Shown here one piece after another: positions 9,296 to 16,949 of a stretch of 64,000 nt of DNA. Made by a program: the position numbers and the translations under genes. Under the pieces are notes generated by a model that saw only the letters and a program-made list of their open reading frames with translations, had not been told where the DNA came from and did not search any database. This DNA comes from Paenibacillus sp. JCM 10914 (GTDB lineage: Bacteria > Bacillota > Bacilli > Paenibacillales > Paenibacillaceae). Position 1 is the first letter of the stretch; the number at the start of each line of letters is the position of its first letter. The stretch is taken from contig NZ_BAZR01000018.1 of the NCBI RefSeq assembly GCF_001315105.1, positions 1 through 64,000 of the forward strand. The letters run 5' to 3'.

Positions 9296-10174
9296 TTAAC
9301 TCGTCTTTGCGAGTTTCGTGCTGCGAACCGATGCCGTAGCATATACGACGAGCGCTGTCCAGATGAGCGCGAAGCCGATGAGCAGAACCGGCGAGACCGA
9401 TTCTTTGAACACAAATACGCTCAGTAACAGCATGATCGTCGGCCCGATGTATTGTACGAAGCCGAGCGTGGACAGCGACATCCGGGCGGCGGCCCGCGCA
9501 AAGAAGAGCAGCGGTAGCGCCGTTACCACGCCGGAAAGAAGCAGTACGACGAACATGGGTGTAGGCAGTGTCCATGCCGTCGTCTTTCCCACGGCGGCCA
9601 AATAGATCCAGTAGCCGAGCGCGACGGGCAGGATGATAGCCGTCTCCGATAACAAGCCTACAGAAGCGTCTTGTACGATCTTCTTCTTCGCGAGGCCGTA
9701 CAAGCCAAACGAAACGGCCAGCGAAATCGCGACCCATGGGAAGCGCCCGTAGTCGATGGCGATAATGAGCACCGCGGCGCCAGCGATGGCAATCGCGAGC
9801 CATTGCCCCCTGTTTGGTTTCTCACGAAGGAAGACGACCGCTAGCAGAACGTTCAGCAACGGGTTCAAATAATAGCCGAGACTTGTCTCGACAACATGGC
9901 CGTTGTTGACAGCCCAGATAAAGATGAGCCAATTAGCCGCGATCAGCAGTCCACTGGCGGCAAGTGACAGCAGAAGCGAGCGGCTAGCCGCAATCCGCTT
10001 CATGTCACCCCACCGGTGCTGGACGGCGACGAGAATCCCCATGAAGACAAACGACCAGACAACCCGATGTGACAGAATTTCGCCTGCCGGCACATCGTCA
10101 AACAACTTCCAATAAAGCGGGAGAACCCCCCACATGATATACGCGATAATAGCGTTAACCAACCCATTGTTCAT
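9296..10174 (-). CDS. rarD: EamA/RarD-family transporter
   Basis: About 292 residues from the chosen ATG (10174), which follows GAGGGAAAATAATT; the open frame runs on to 10234 without a better site. Ten hydrophobic segments match the drug/metabolite transporter superfamily. RarD hallmarks are present: the start NGLVNAIIAYIMWGVLPLYW, SHRVVWS, ANWLIFIWAVNNGHVVETSL and GYYLNPLLNVLL. Family members are thought to export small metabolites such as amino acids; a chloramphenicol link is historical and weak. Single gene, convergent with the chitinase. Confidence 0.92.
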   Translation of the reverse strand: MNNGLVNAIIAYIMWGVLPLYWKLFDDVPAGEILSHRVVWSFVFMGILVAVQHRWGDMKRIAASRSLLLSLAASGLLIAANWLIFIWAVNNGHVVETSLGYYLNPLLNVLLAVVFLREKPNRGQWLAIAIAGAAVLIIAIDYGRFPWVAISLAVSFGLYGLAKKKIVQDASVGLLSETAIILPVALGYWIYLAAVGKTTAWTLPTPMFVVLLLSGVVTALPLLFFARAAARMSLSTLGFVQYIGPTIMLLLSVFVFKESVSPVLLIGFALIWTALVVYATASVRSTKLAKTS

Positions 10175-10301
10175 AATTATTTTCCCTCTTCTCGCTCTGA
10201 TGTCTGAATGGATTATACGCCTGGATCCTCGCATAGTAAAGGATTATAATTGAACCGCTGGCTGGCAGTCATGCTTTGTTCGGCTGTCGTAGTATTTGAA
10301 G

Positions 10302-10658
10302 TTATAGTTCATCAATCGCTTGTATAGTTAATTCCAAGGATTTAATTCTTCGTTCTAAAAGCGTTCTTTGGGGACTACCAGCCTTTAATTTGAAGTAACT
10401 GTTCTCAATTGACGGAAGTAAACCAGTAAGAACACTGTGAGCTTCTATTAAATCTTCCTGAGTGAAATGGTGGGGTCTTTGATTCCAAACATCCTCTAAT
10501 ACAGCTAAGCCTATGCAAGCGGCTTTGAGTCGTTTCTTTACCAAGGTAGTAGTTGCGCCTTTCTCAGTCATCTGGGACAAGGCCTTTTCGAGTTTACGGA
10601 TTGTAGATTGTAAAGATGTGATGGATTCCAATTTATCTACATTTGATAAGTGTTCCAT
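10302..10658 (-). CDS. Small helical protein of unknown function
   Basis: 118 residues, no signal peptide or membrane segment. The sequence is mostly charged amphipathic helix (LESITSLQSTIRKLEKALSQ near the start, LLERRIKSLELTIQAIDEL at the end) and looks like a small helical bundle. ATG at 10658 has a clear GGAGGG site 9-10 nt upstream, which supports it as a real gene. I do not recognise the family. Confidence 0.7.
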   Translation of the reverse strand: MEHLSNVDKLESITSLQSTIRKLEKALSQMTEKGATTTLVKKRLKAACIGLAVLEDVWNQRPHHFTQEDLIEAHSVLTGLLPSIENSYFKLKAGSPQRTLLERRIKSLELTIQAIDEL

Positions 10659-10811
10659 ATTAGTGATGTCCCTCCTGCCTCGTTTCCCTTCATACGAACT
10701 TTAACTACGCTCGGGGTCGTTTCTTATGTTCAACAATATGAGGTTAGGTGAGGAATCCCATGAGCCTAAGCCATGATTTTTTGCCACTTGCGATTATTCA
10801 AATGATTGGAA

Positions 10812-11300
10812 TTAGAAAATATAGAAGATCAGACCTTTGCCCTCGGATACGGTTTGGCTGTAGAAACGCCGGATTTCGTTAAAATGCTGAAGCATGTAGG
10901 CAAAGAATGCCTCCTCATCTTTGTCTGAAACAATGTCAGGCTCAAGAGGATATACTTCGTCCTTGATCATGGTCGGGAAATCATACCGCAAACGGAGCTG
11001 CGCCTCATCCAGCTCAGACATAGCCTGAAGCGCTGCTTCAACTTGCTCGGCGCGTAAGGAAAACGCCCCGAATGAGCCAAAATCGATGCCTTTGTCTGAC
11101 GTTAGCGGAACAACATAACCAAGAGGAGGCTCTCCATCGGAAATATCTCCACAAAGCAAGTAATGAATCGCCTCCCAGGTTCTATCAATGTCCAGTCCGG
11201 GATAATCGTCAATTTTCAAACTCTTTAATGCAATGTCGCCTGCTGCGATTTGCTGCACCAGGTTGTCTTCCATAGCAACGTAATATCCACGCATTCCCAT
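10812..11300 (-). CDS. YfbM-like DUF1877 family protein
   Basis: 162 residues starting MGMRGYYVAM, the usual opening of DUF1877/YfbM proteins, followed by the family pattern LDIDRTWEAIHYLLCG and the C-terminal LQHFNEIRRFYSQTVSEGKG. These are small soluble proteins of unknown function. ATG at 11300 follows GAAGGCTGATAAC. Stand-alone gene. Confidence 0.85.
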   Translation of the reverse strand: MGMRGYYVAMEDNLVQQIAAGDIALKSLKIDDYPGLDIDRTWEAIHYLLCGDISDGEPPLGYVVPLTSDKGIDFGSFGAFSLRAEQVEAALQAMSELDEAQLRLRYDFPTMIKDEVYPLEPDIVSDKDEEAFFAYMLQHFNEIRRFYSQTVSEGKGLIFYIF

Positions 11301-11390
11301 GTTATCAGCCTTCTTTCCATTATATAGAAGAGACTATACAGCCCTATTAAAATGTAACATCTGGGAATTGTATATTTCAAGGAACATTAA

Positions 11391-11427
11391 ACAGACCTTC
11401 TCGTAAATAATACGACAAAGGTCTGTT
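11391..11427 (-). terminator. Terminator of the acetyltransferase/MATE unit
   Basis: AACAGACCTT and AAGGTCTGTT are perfect 10-bp arms with a loop of about 15 nt, about 55 bp beyond the acetyltransferase stop at 11481, with T-rich DNA on the minus-strand side. Confidence 0.55.
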
Positions 11428-11480
11428 TGTTCTCTTTCCTGGATCGTCGAACTAATCGTTGTTGGTCTTCAACCAGAATT

Positions 11481-12119
11481 TCATTCTATTACTTGGCAAT
11501 CTGCCATAATCTCCGGTTTAAAACACATACTGTCCGCTCCCGTAATTTTTCGAATTACCTTACATGGTACGCCTGCTGCCAACGAATCCGGCTCAATGTC
11601 ATGGGTTACGACGCTTCCGGCCCCAATTACACATCGATCTCCTATGGTAACGCCGCCGCATATCGTTACGTTAGCTGCAATCCATACATCGTTTCCGATT
11701 GTAACCGGCTTAGCATAGCACAGAGACTTGGGATGACCGTGCTGATCCATCATGAATCGACGTTCTGAAGCAACCAGTGGATGAACAGGAGTTACGATGG
11801 TCACATTGGGACCAAAACTTACATGATTCCCGATCTTCACCTTGGCATCATCCTGTACGGTGAGGTTATAGTTTCCAAAGAAGGAATGGCCGATCTCGGT
11901 ATGAATACCGTAATGAAAGAAAACAGGACCCTGTATGAAGCAATTCTCTCCCTTTTGACCAAGCAGATCCTTCAGTATGGCTTCTCTCTCTTCCGTTTCA
12001 TCTTCAAGTGTACGGCTGTATAAACTGCTAAGATTGTGAGCCTTCTGCTTGATTTCACGCAGTTCAGGATCAGCCGGACTAAACAAAATACCCTTAAATA
12101 TCCGTTCTTCCTCTCTCAT
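11481..12119 (-). CDS. Maltose/galactoside-type O-acetyltransferase (hexapeptide repeat)
   Basis: 212 residues. An N-terminal maltose acetyltransferase helix region (about 1-55) leads to a left-handed beta-helix of hexapeptide repeats (VKIGNHVSFGPNVTI, IGNDVWIAANVTICGGVTIG, VIGAGSVVTHDI). The catalytic His is in TPVHPL. It would transfer acetyl from acetyl-CoA to a sugar or glycoside hydroxyl. It is the last of three same-strand genes (MATE exporter, a second acetyltransferase, this one). The ATG at 12119 follows GGAGAGGCGCAA. Confidence 0.88.
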   Translation of the reverse strand: MREEERIFKGILFSPADPELREIKQKAHNLSSLYSRTLEDETEEREAILKDLLGQKGENCFIQGPVFFHYGIHTEIGHSFFGNYNLTVQDDAKVKIGNHVSFGPNVTIVTPVHPLVASERRFMMDQHGHPKSLCYAKPVTIGNDVWIAANVTICGGVTIGDRCVIGAGSVVTHDIEPDSLAAGVPCKVIRKITGADSMCFKPEIMADCQVIE

Positions 12120-12159
12120 TTGCGCCTCTCCTTATGCTTGCAATATTAGGCCGAATCCG

Positions 12160-12789
12160 TCACCACTCTACCTGGTCAAAACGCATCGATTTGTAATAAT
12201 ATTCTTTGTCATGACTGGTAATTTCACGAAGGACCCTGCACGGATTTCCGACAGCAATAACATTCGCTGGGACATCTCTGGTTACGACGCTTCCGGCACC
12301 GATAACGCTCCCTTTTCCTATCGTCACGCCAGGCACGATAATGGCTCCGCTGCCAATCCAAACTCCGTCCTCAATGACAACGGGCAAAGCAAACATTCCA
12401 CCTTCTTTACGCATTTCCGGATGTACTGGATGATTGGTTACGGCGATTGTGACGTTTGGCCCAAACATCACATCATTGCCAATCGTGACCTTATAATCGT
12501 CTACTACGGTCAAATTGAAATTGATGTAAACGTTGCTGCCGACAGTCGTATTCGATCCATAAGACATCCGAATGGGAGGTTCCATCCATACATTTTCACC
12601 AATACTCGCAAATAATTCCTTCATTAAAACCTTGCGTTTGTCTAAATCGTCAGGATGCAAGTTGTTGATTTCGTAACATAGCACCTTGCCGCGTTGACGC
12701 GCACGTGCCAACGTGGCCGCTTCTTCAGGATAATTGGCATCACGATCGGTAAATAATTGACGACTTGCCATTCTCTCTTGGATATTCAT
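12160..12789 (-). CDS. Second maltose/galactoside-type O-acetyltransferase
   Basis: 209 residues with the same architecture as its downstream neighbour: N-terminal Mac helix region (MASRQLFTDRDANYPEE) and hexapeptide beta-helix (VTIGNDVMFGPNVTIAVTNHPVHPE, VWIGSGAIIVPGVTIG). The catalytic His lies in VTNHPVHPE. Identity with the neighbour is only moderate, so this is an old paralogue pair. ATG at 12789 follows GAGGAGAATGATGA. Likely co-transcribed with the MATE gene. Confidence 0.88.
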   Translation of the reverse strand: MNIQERMASRQLFTDRDANYPEEAATLARARQRGKVLCYEINNLHPDDLDKRKVLMKELFASIGENVWMEPPIRMSYGSNTTVGSNVYINFNLTVVDDYKVTIGNDVMFGPNVTIAVTNHPVHPEMRKEGGMFALPVVIEDGVWIGSGAIIVPGVTIGKGSVIGAGSVVTRDVPANVIAVGNPCRVLREITSHDKEYYYKSMRFDQVEW

Positions 12790-12811
12790 TCATCATTCTC
12801 CTCGTATTTAT

Positions 12812-14190
12812 TTAGTCAGTAAAATTTCTTGTAATATTGTTCAGCCATTTATATTGGCGATACCGGATAAACGCCAGAGGCAGTTTAATCAGCTCATCCA
12901 GCTAATAACGGCATACAATAATATTGGCGGTATACGCCAGACAAAAGCGCAGAGATAACTCAGCGGCAAGATAATGCCCCACATGACAACAGTATCGCAC
13001 CAGAATCCGAACTTGGAATCTCCTCCAGCAGGAAATATGCCCGCGATGGTAGCGGCATTTATGGACTTGGCAATGCAATAATAAGCGCAAATTAAAAGCA
13101 TCCCATCAAGATAACTTTGGGCATCTGCATTTAAATTCACAACGGAGAAGACTAGCGGCTTTATCAGCAAAATCGTAATGCCTGCCAGCGTGCCGAAAAT
13201 TAATGCGTATACCGTTATTCGATTGCCTGCTTGTTTAGCTTTCTCCATTTCGCCATTCCCTAAATATTTACCGACCAGCACGGCCCCTCCGGTAGCGATG
13301 CCTCCGCACAGTACAATCGCTAAGTTTTTTACCACTGCGGCAACAGAGTTAGCTGCAACCATATCCACGCTTACATGTCCGATAATGGCTGCTGATGCAG
13401 TCAAAGCACCCCCCCATACGATAAAATTGCCCAAGACAGGCATCGTATACTTCAAGAAATCTTTTAGCAAATTGAGCTGAACGCTATCCCGTAGTGGCAG
13501 TTGAAAACGCACCTGACCCCGCGTAATAGAATGAACCACGCAACAACCGAGTTCGATTAAACGCGCACAAACCGTCGCAATCGCAACCGCCGTGATGGCC
13601 TGTTCCGGGTTCCCGGGAAAAAAGACAAATATGCAGAGTGCATTAAACAAAATATTCAAAATCAAGCACACCGAACTGATCCATGCGCTTAAACGGGCAT
13701 TTTCCATGCTTCTTATTACGCTAAAGTACATTTGGGAAAGGCCCATTGCAAGGTATGAAAAAGAAAGCGCTTGAAGGAATCTTGCACCGTACTGTATGAG
13801 TTCTACATCATTTGTAAAAAATCGCATCAGCAGTTCCGGGTTCAAAACGGAGAAAGCAAAAAAGAGTATGGATATAAAGAAAGAAAATATGCAGGCAAGA
13901 CTTAGCACGCGCTGTATCGTCCGTACATCCCGTTTCCCCCAATACTGCGCCGTAAGAATGCTTGCGCCTGTTGCCAGCCCCATATAAAACAAGGTCAACA
14001 TAAATGTAATTTGACCTGCCAGTGATACGGCTGACATCGCTGACTGACTGATAAGCCCCAGCATGACAACATCTACGGAAACAACCAAAGCCGAGATCAA
14101 ATTCTGCAAAGCAATGGGAATGACCAAAGAAATTAACTCTTTGTTGAAAGTCCGATTTGACGCTGTCACCTCCCGTGCATTTTTCAGCAT
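12812..14190 (-). CDS. MATE-family multidrug exporter, frameshift near 12901
   Basis: About 459 residues once the frame is restored, normal for MATE. Twelve hydrophobic segments occur in two pseudo-repeats, with family motifs such as PIALQNLISALVVSVDVVMLG and GLATGASILTAQYWGK. The upstream frame ends abnormally at SWMS (12889), while another frame continues LDELIKLPLAFIRYRQYKW, the standard MATE tail, to a stop at 12812-12814. One base is therefore missing near 12901. Start at 14190 follows AAGGGAGTTGTGAA. Drives Na+- or H+-coupled efflux. Divergent from an AraC regulator and followed by two acetyltransferases. Confidence 0.88.
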
Positions 14191-14327
14191 TTCACAACTC
14201 CCTTCTTACTTTCCGCTATATAATAAAAGATCACTTTAATATAAATATAGTTAACAAATATTGTTCTATCTATAAAAATTGACTATTATAATATAAGAAT
14301 CGTACATCATTGAGAAAGGCGAGTTAT

Positions 14328-15226
14328 ATGAATAATGGACTTCAATTGTTTTCTGATCTATCTGAACAGGTAAATTACAATTATTCCGGCTTTCCCCTTT
14401 ATGTTCGTAAGGGACATTTGAGCCAATTTCACAATTACACCGCAGCTGCCATCGTCACCCTGATCTTGAATTTATTATGGTTCTTGATGGATCAATGAAT
14501 TTTTTTATAAACGGAGATACTGTGATTCTTAATAAAGGCAATGGAATTTTTGTGAATAGCAATCGTTTACATTTTGGTTATTCCGAAGACATGAAGGATT
14601 GCACTTTCATTGTCATCGTTATTCATCCTGAGCTTCTTAGTAATAGAGCTTCACTTGCAATACAGTATTGGGATAACAAATTCGGGTCAAACAAGGATGA
14701 TTATGTATTACTTACCGATCAAATGGTCTGGCAGCAAGAAGTATTGATTGCGATAAAAAATCTGTACGATGAGATGCACTCTGCCTCAAAACAAAACCCG
14801 CTTCGTCTTCTTTCACAAGCTACAGCTCTGTGTGCAATTATGGGCGATCATCTATCGGAAAAAGCTGAACAATATAACCGCGATCAAATATGGACGAACA
14901 TTTGGAAGATGACCGCGTTTATTCATCAGAACTATGAATTCAAAATCACCCTCGATGATATCGCAACCGCAGGCGCTGTATGCCGGAGCAGATGCTTCCA
15001 GTTCTTTAAGGAATATGTAGGACAAACGCCAAATTCTTACTTAACTCGATACCGAATTCAAAAAAGCCGCGAGTTGTTAACAGAAACCAAACGATCCATT
15101 AGTGAAATTGCGATAGCCTGCGGCTTTCAAAGCGCAAGTTATTTCACGCTGACTTTTCGCAAAGAAACAGGGCTGACTCCACAGGCTTACCGCAAGCAAC
15201 TCCTTCAAAATAGCACTCAAGTTTAG
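14328..15226 (+). CDS. AraC-family regulator with cupin N-terminus, frameshift near 14450
   Basis: Start ATG 14328 follows GAAAGGCGAG. The first frame stops at about 14498, but a cupin motif HRHPDLEFIMVLDG resumes in the other frame, so one base is missing near 14449-14451. Joined, the protein is about 299 residues: an N-terminal ligand-sensing cupin (SMNFFINGDTVILNKGNG) and two C-terminal helix-turn-helix motifs (ITLDDIATAGAVCRSRCFQFF, and ISEIAIACGFQSASYF) ending in GLTPQAYRK. Divergent from the MATE/acetyltransferase unit, which it probably controls; the 137-bp gap is AT-rich. Confidence 0.87.
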
Positions 15227-15261
15227 AACGTTATGTTGCTATGTACAATGAACTTAATTGA

Positions 15262-15290
15262 AAGCGGGGACGAGCAGTTGCCGTCCCCCT
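15262..15290 (+). terminator. Hairpin after the AraC gene
   Basis: GGGGACG and CGTCCCC form a 7-bp GC-rich stem 35 bp past the AraC stop. No T-run follows, so termination is not certain. Confidence 0.4.
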
Positions 15291-15336
15291 GATGGTAAAT
15301 CCATTTAATCAATGAACGCATCATTCAGTAGCTTAG

Positions 15337-15435
15337 TTAAATCCAAAAAGTTCCCAAGATAATAACCAAGAGAATAAATAATACGAGGACGGTACCTACA
15401 GGCGATGGACGATGACAATGACTAACATGACTCAT
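15337..15435 (-). CDS. 32-residue membrane miniprotein, YjcZ-like
   Basis: A short frame starts at ATG 15435 after AAGGAGGAATTATC, a near-ideal ribosome binding site, and encodes 32 residues: a His-rich start (MSHVSHCHRPSP) followed by a single hydrophobic helix (VGTVLVLFILLVIILGTFWI). This layout resembles the tiny YjcZ-type sporulation-associated membrane proteins of Bacillales. It is too short for most gene callers. It is flanked by hairpins on both sides, which fits an independent unit. Confidence 0.7.
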   Translation of the reverse strand: MSHVSHCHRPSPVGTVLVLFILLVIILGTFWI

Positions 15436-15545
15436 GATAATTCCTCCTTTTTGTTATTAGGTACATTCTATGTACACCAGAGGTCCTAGGGTAGTCATTA
15501 AGCCTATTTACGGTAAAATGTGCGTGTGTCTTGAGATCAAAAGAA

Positions 15546-15575
15546 AAAAGCACCCTATAAAGAGTGCTCAAAAAT
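15546..15575 (-). terminator. Terminator of the AraC/VOC unit
   Basis: GAGCACTC and GGGTGCTT pair around a TTTATA-type loop and are followed on the minus strand by a T-run. It sits about 100 bp beyond the VOC stop. Confidence 0.7.
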
Positions 15576-15671
15576 GAATTTCGTTCTTCAATCCATCATA
15601 GCGCTGTACTATTATCCCACCCGCTATCGTTGCCGTTGATGTATTTCTGAATGATGGTATTCAATATAAAG

Positions 15672-16067
15672 CTAAACACCATTGTGCTGCAACAGATCAA
15701 GCCGATTGCCATACAAATCCTCGAATACAACTTCTATGCCCCAAGGAACTTCGCTCGGCTCGCCATGGAAAATCACACCTTTCGCTCTCATCTGTTCATA
15801 ATCTCGTCTGCAGTCGTCTGTCTCAATGACCAGACTGACATGATCCGCTACTTGGCTGCCGACTCGCGATTCCTTTTCAGTCGTGTCTGCCTTAACAAAA
15901 ACAATCCCCGTCTGGCTCTCTTTGGAAGGAGCAACCGCAACCCACCGCATGCCGCCGCCGAATGCATTGTCCGCCAACAGCGCAAACCCTGCCTTCTCCG
16001 TGTAAAAAGCAATCGCTTCATCGTAGTCTCTCACCAGCAACGTAATGTGTCCGATGTGTTTCATCAT
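15672..16067 (-). CDS. VOC (glyoxalase-fold) family protein
   Basis: About 131 residues from MMKHIGHITLLVRDYDEA. Paired beta-alpha-beta-beta-beta modules are visible: HITLLVRDYDEAIAFYTEKAGF in the first half, HVSLVIETDDCRRDYEQMRAKG in the second, ending VFEDLYGNRLDLLQ, the usual VOC close. Metal ligands are probably the His of the first strand and Glu of VVFEDLYG. The start at 16067 is chosen because AGGAGAGACGAAG precedes it; the frame is open to 16085. It overlaps or abuts the AraC gene, so the two are one unit. Substrate unknown. Confidence 0.85.
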   Translation of the reverse strand: MMKHIGHITLLVRDYDEAIAFYTEKAGFALLADNAFGGGMRWVAVAPSKESQTGIVFVKADTTEKESRVGSQVADHVSLVIETDDCRRDYEQMRAKGVIFHGEPSEVPWGIEVVFEDLYGNRLDLLQHNGV

Positions 16068-16081
16068 CTTCGTCTCTCCTA

Positions 16082-16933
16082 TCATCTATGGATTTCTTCC
16101 AGTGTAACCGCCGTGCTTGCTCGCGTATTGTATAAATCCGACAACAGATTCTTCTCGCGAAAATAATCCGACGGCGTCATTCCAACCATCCGCTTAAAGC
16201 GATGGATGAAGTGCGCCTGATCATAAAAGCCGGCCTGCAACGCATAGTGCAGCATCCGCTCGTGCCGAAGCTCCATCTGTTGTAGCACGAACTGCATGCG
16301 CTGAATATCTGCAAACTGCTTGGGTGTGACGCCGAGACCTGCCTTGAATGCGCGCTCCAAAGTGCGTTCAGTCATCTGCACTTGCTCCGCTACCTGCCGT
16401 ACAGGGACCAAACCATGATGCCCAATGATAAATGCTGCGGCAGCCTCGGTTTCCGGGCGAAAGGTCGGCTCCGGCTGGAGCATGTTGATAAGCCATCCTT
16501 CCAGTGTGCGGAACTTGGCTGAGATACTCTCTGCATCCACTAGCCTCTCCCCTAGCTCTAACACCTGCGGTCCCAACAGCTCATCCATATTCCTGATCCC
16601 TCCGGTAATCTCATGAACCGGATTCCTCAACAGCGCAGAAAATCCGAGCGGCCGAAACATGACGCCCAACATCTCCACCTGGCCTGACCTGGCAATATCC
16701 ACGTAGTCCGACTGATGTGCATTGACATGGGTTCGTTTGCTGGAGACGAGGTTACCCTCCCTATCCAGGTAGCTGTGGGCATCGCCAAGATTAATCACCA
16801 AATGATAAAGCCCATCCGGTATCATTCGTGGTGATGCAGCCGCCGCCTCATTCTCATCTTGCGCGATGTACCATAATAGTTGGACATATGGTTTGATACG
16901 CGCCGAGCAAGGAAGATGGGTTAGGTAAATCAT
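16082..16933 (-). CDS. AraC-family regulator with DUF6597-like N-terminus
   Basis: 283 residues. The N-terminal part (CSARIKPYVQLLWYIAQDE, RMIPDGLYHLVINLGD) matches the sensor domain common in regulators that also carry PEGxxxLVINLG. The C-terminal AraC DNA-binding domain includes VRQVAEQVQMTERTLERAFKA and AGFYDQAHFIHRFKRMVGMTP. It precedes a VOC gene with a 4-bp overlap of reading frames and likely regulates it. Confidence 0.9.
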   Translation of the reverse strand: MIYLTHLPCSARIKPYVQLLWYIAQDENEAAAASPRMIPDGLYHLVINLGDAHSYLDREGNLVSSKRTHVNAHQSDYVDIARSGQVEMLGVMFRPLGFSALLRNPVHEITGGIRNMDELLGPQVLELGERLVDAESISAKFRTLEGWLINMLQPEPTFRPETEAAAAFIIGHHGLVPVRQVAEQVQMTERTLERAFKAGLGVTPKQFADIQRMQFVLQQMELRHERMLHYALQAGFYDQAHFIHRFKRMVGMTPSDYFREKNLLSDLYNTRASTAVTLEEIHR

Positions 16934-16949
16934 ATCGTGCCCCCCTCGC

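Noticed and set aside
9288..9803. Arg-rich frame overlapping rarD
   Set aside because: Shadow of rarD in another frame; composition is typical of antisense or out-of-frame GC-rich DNA.
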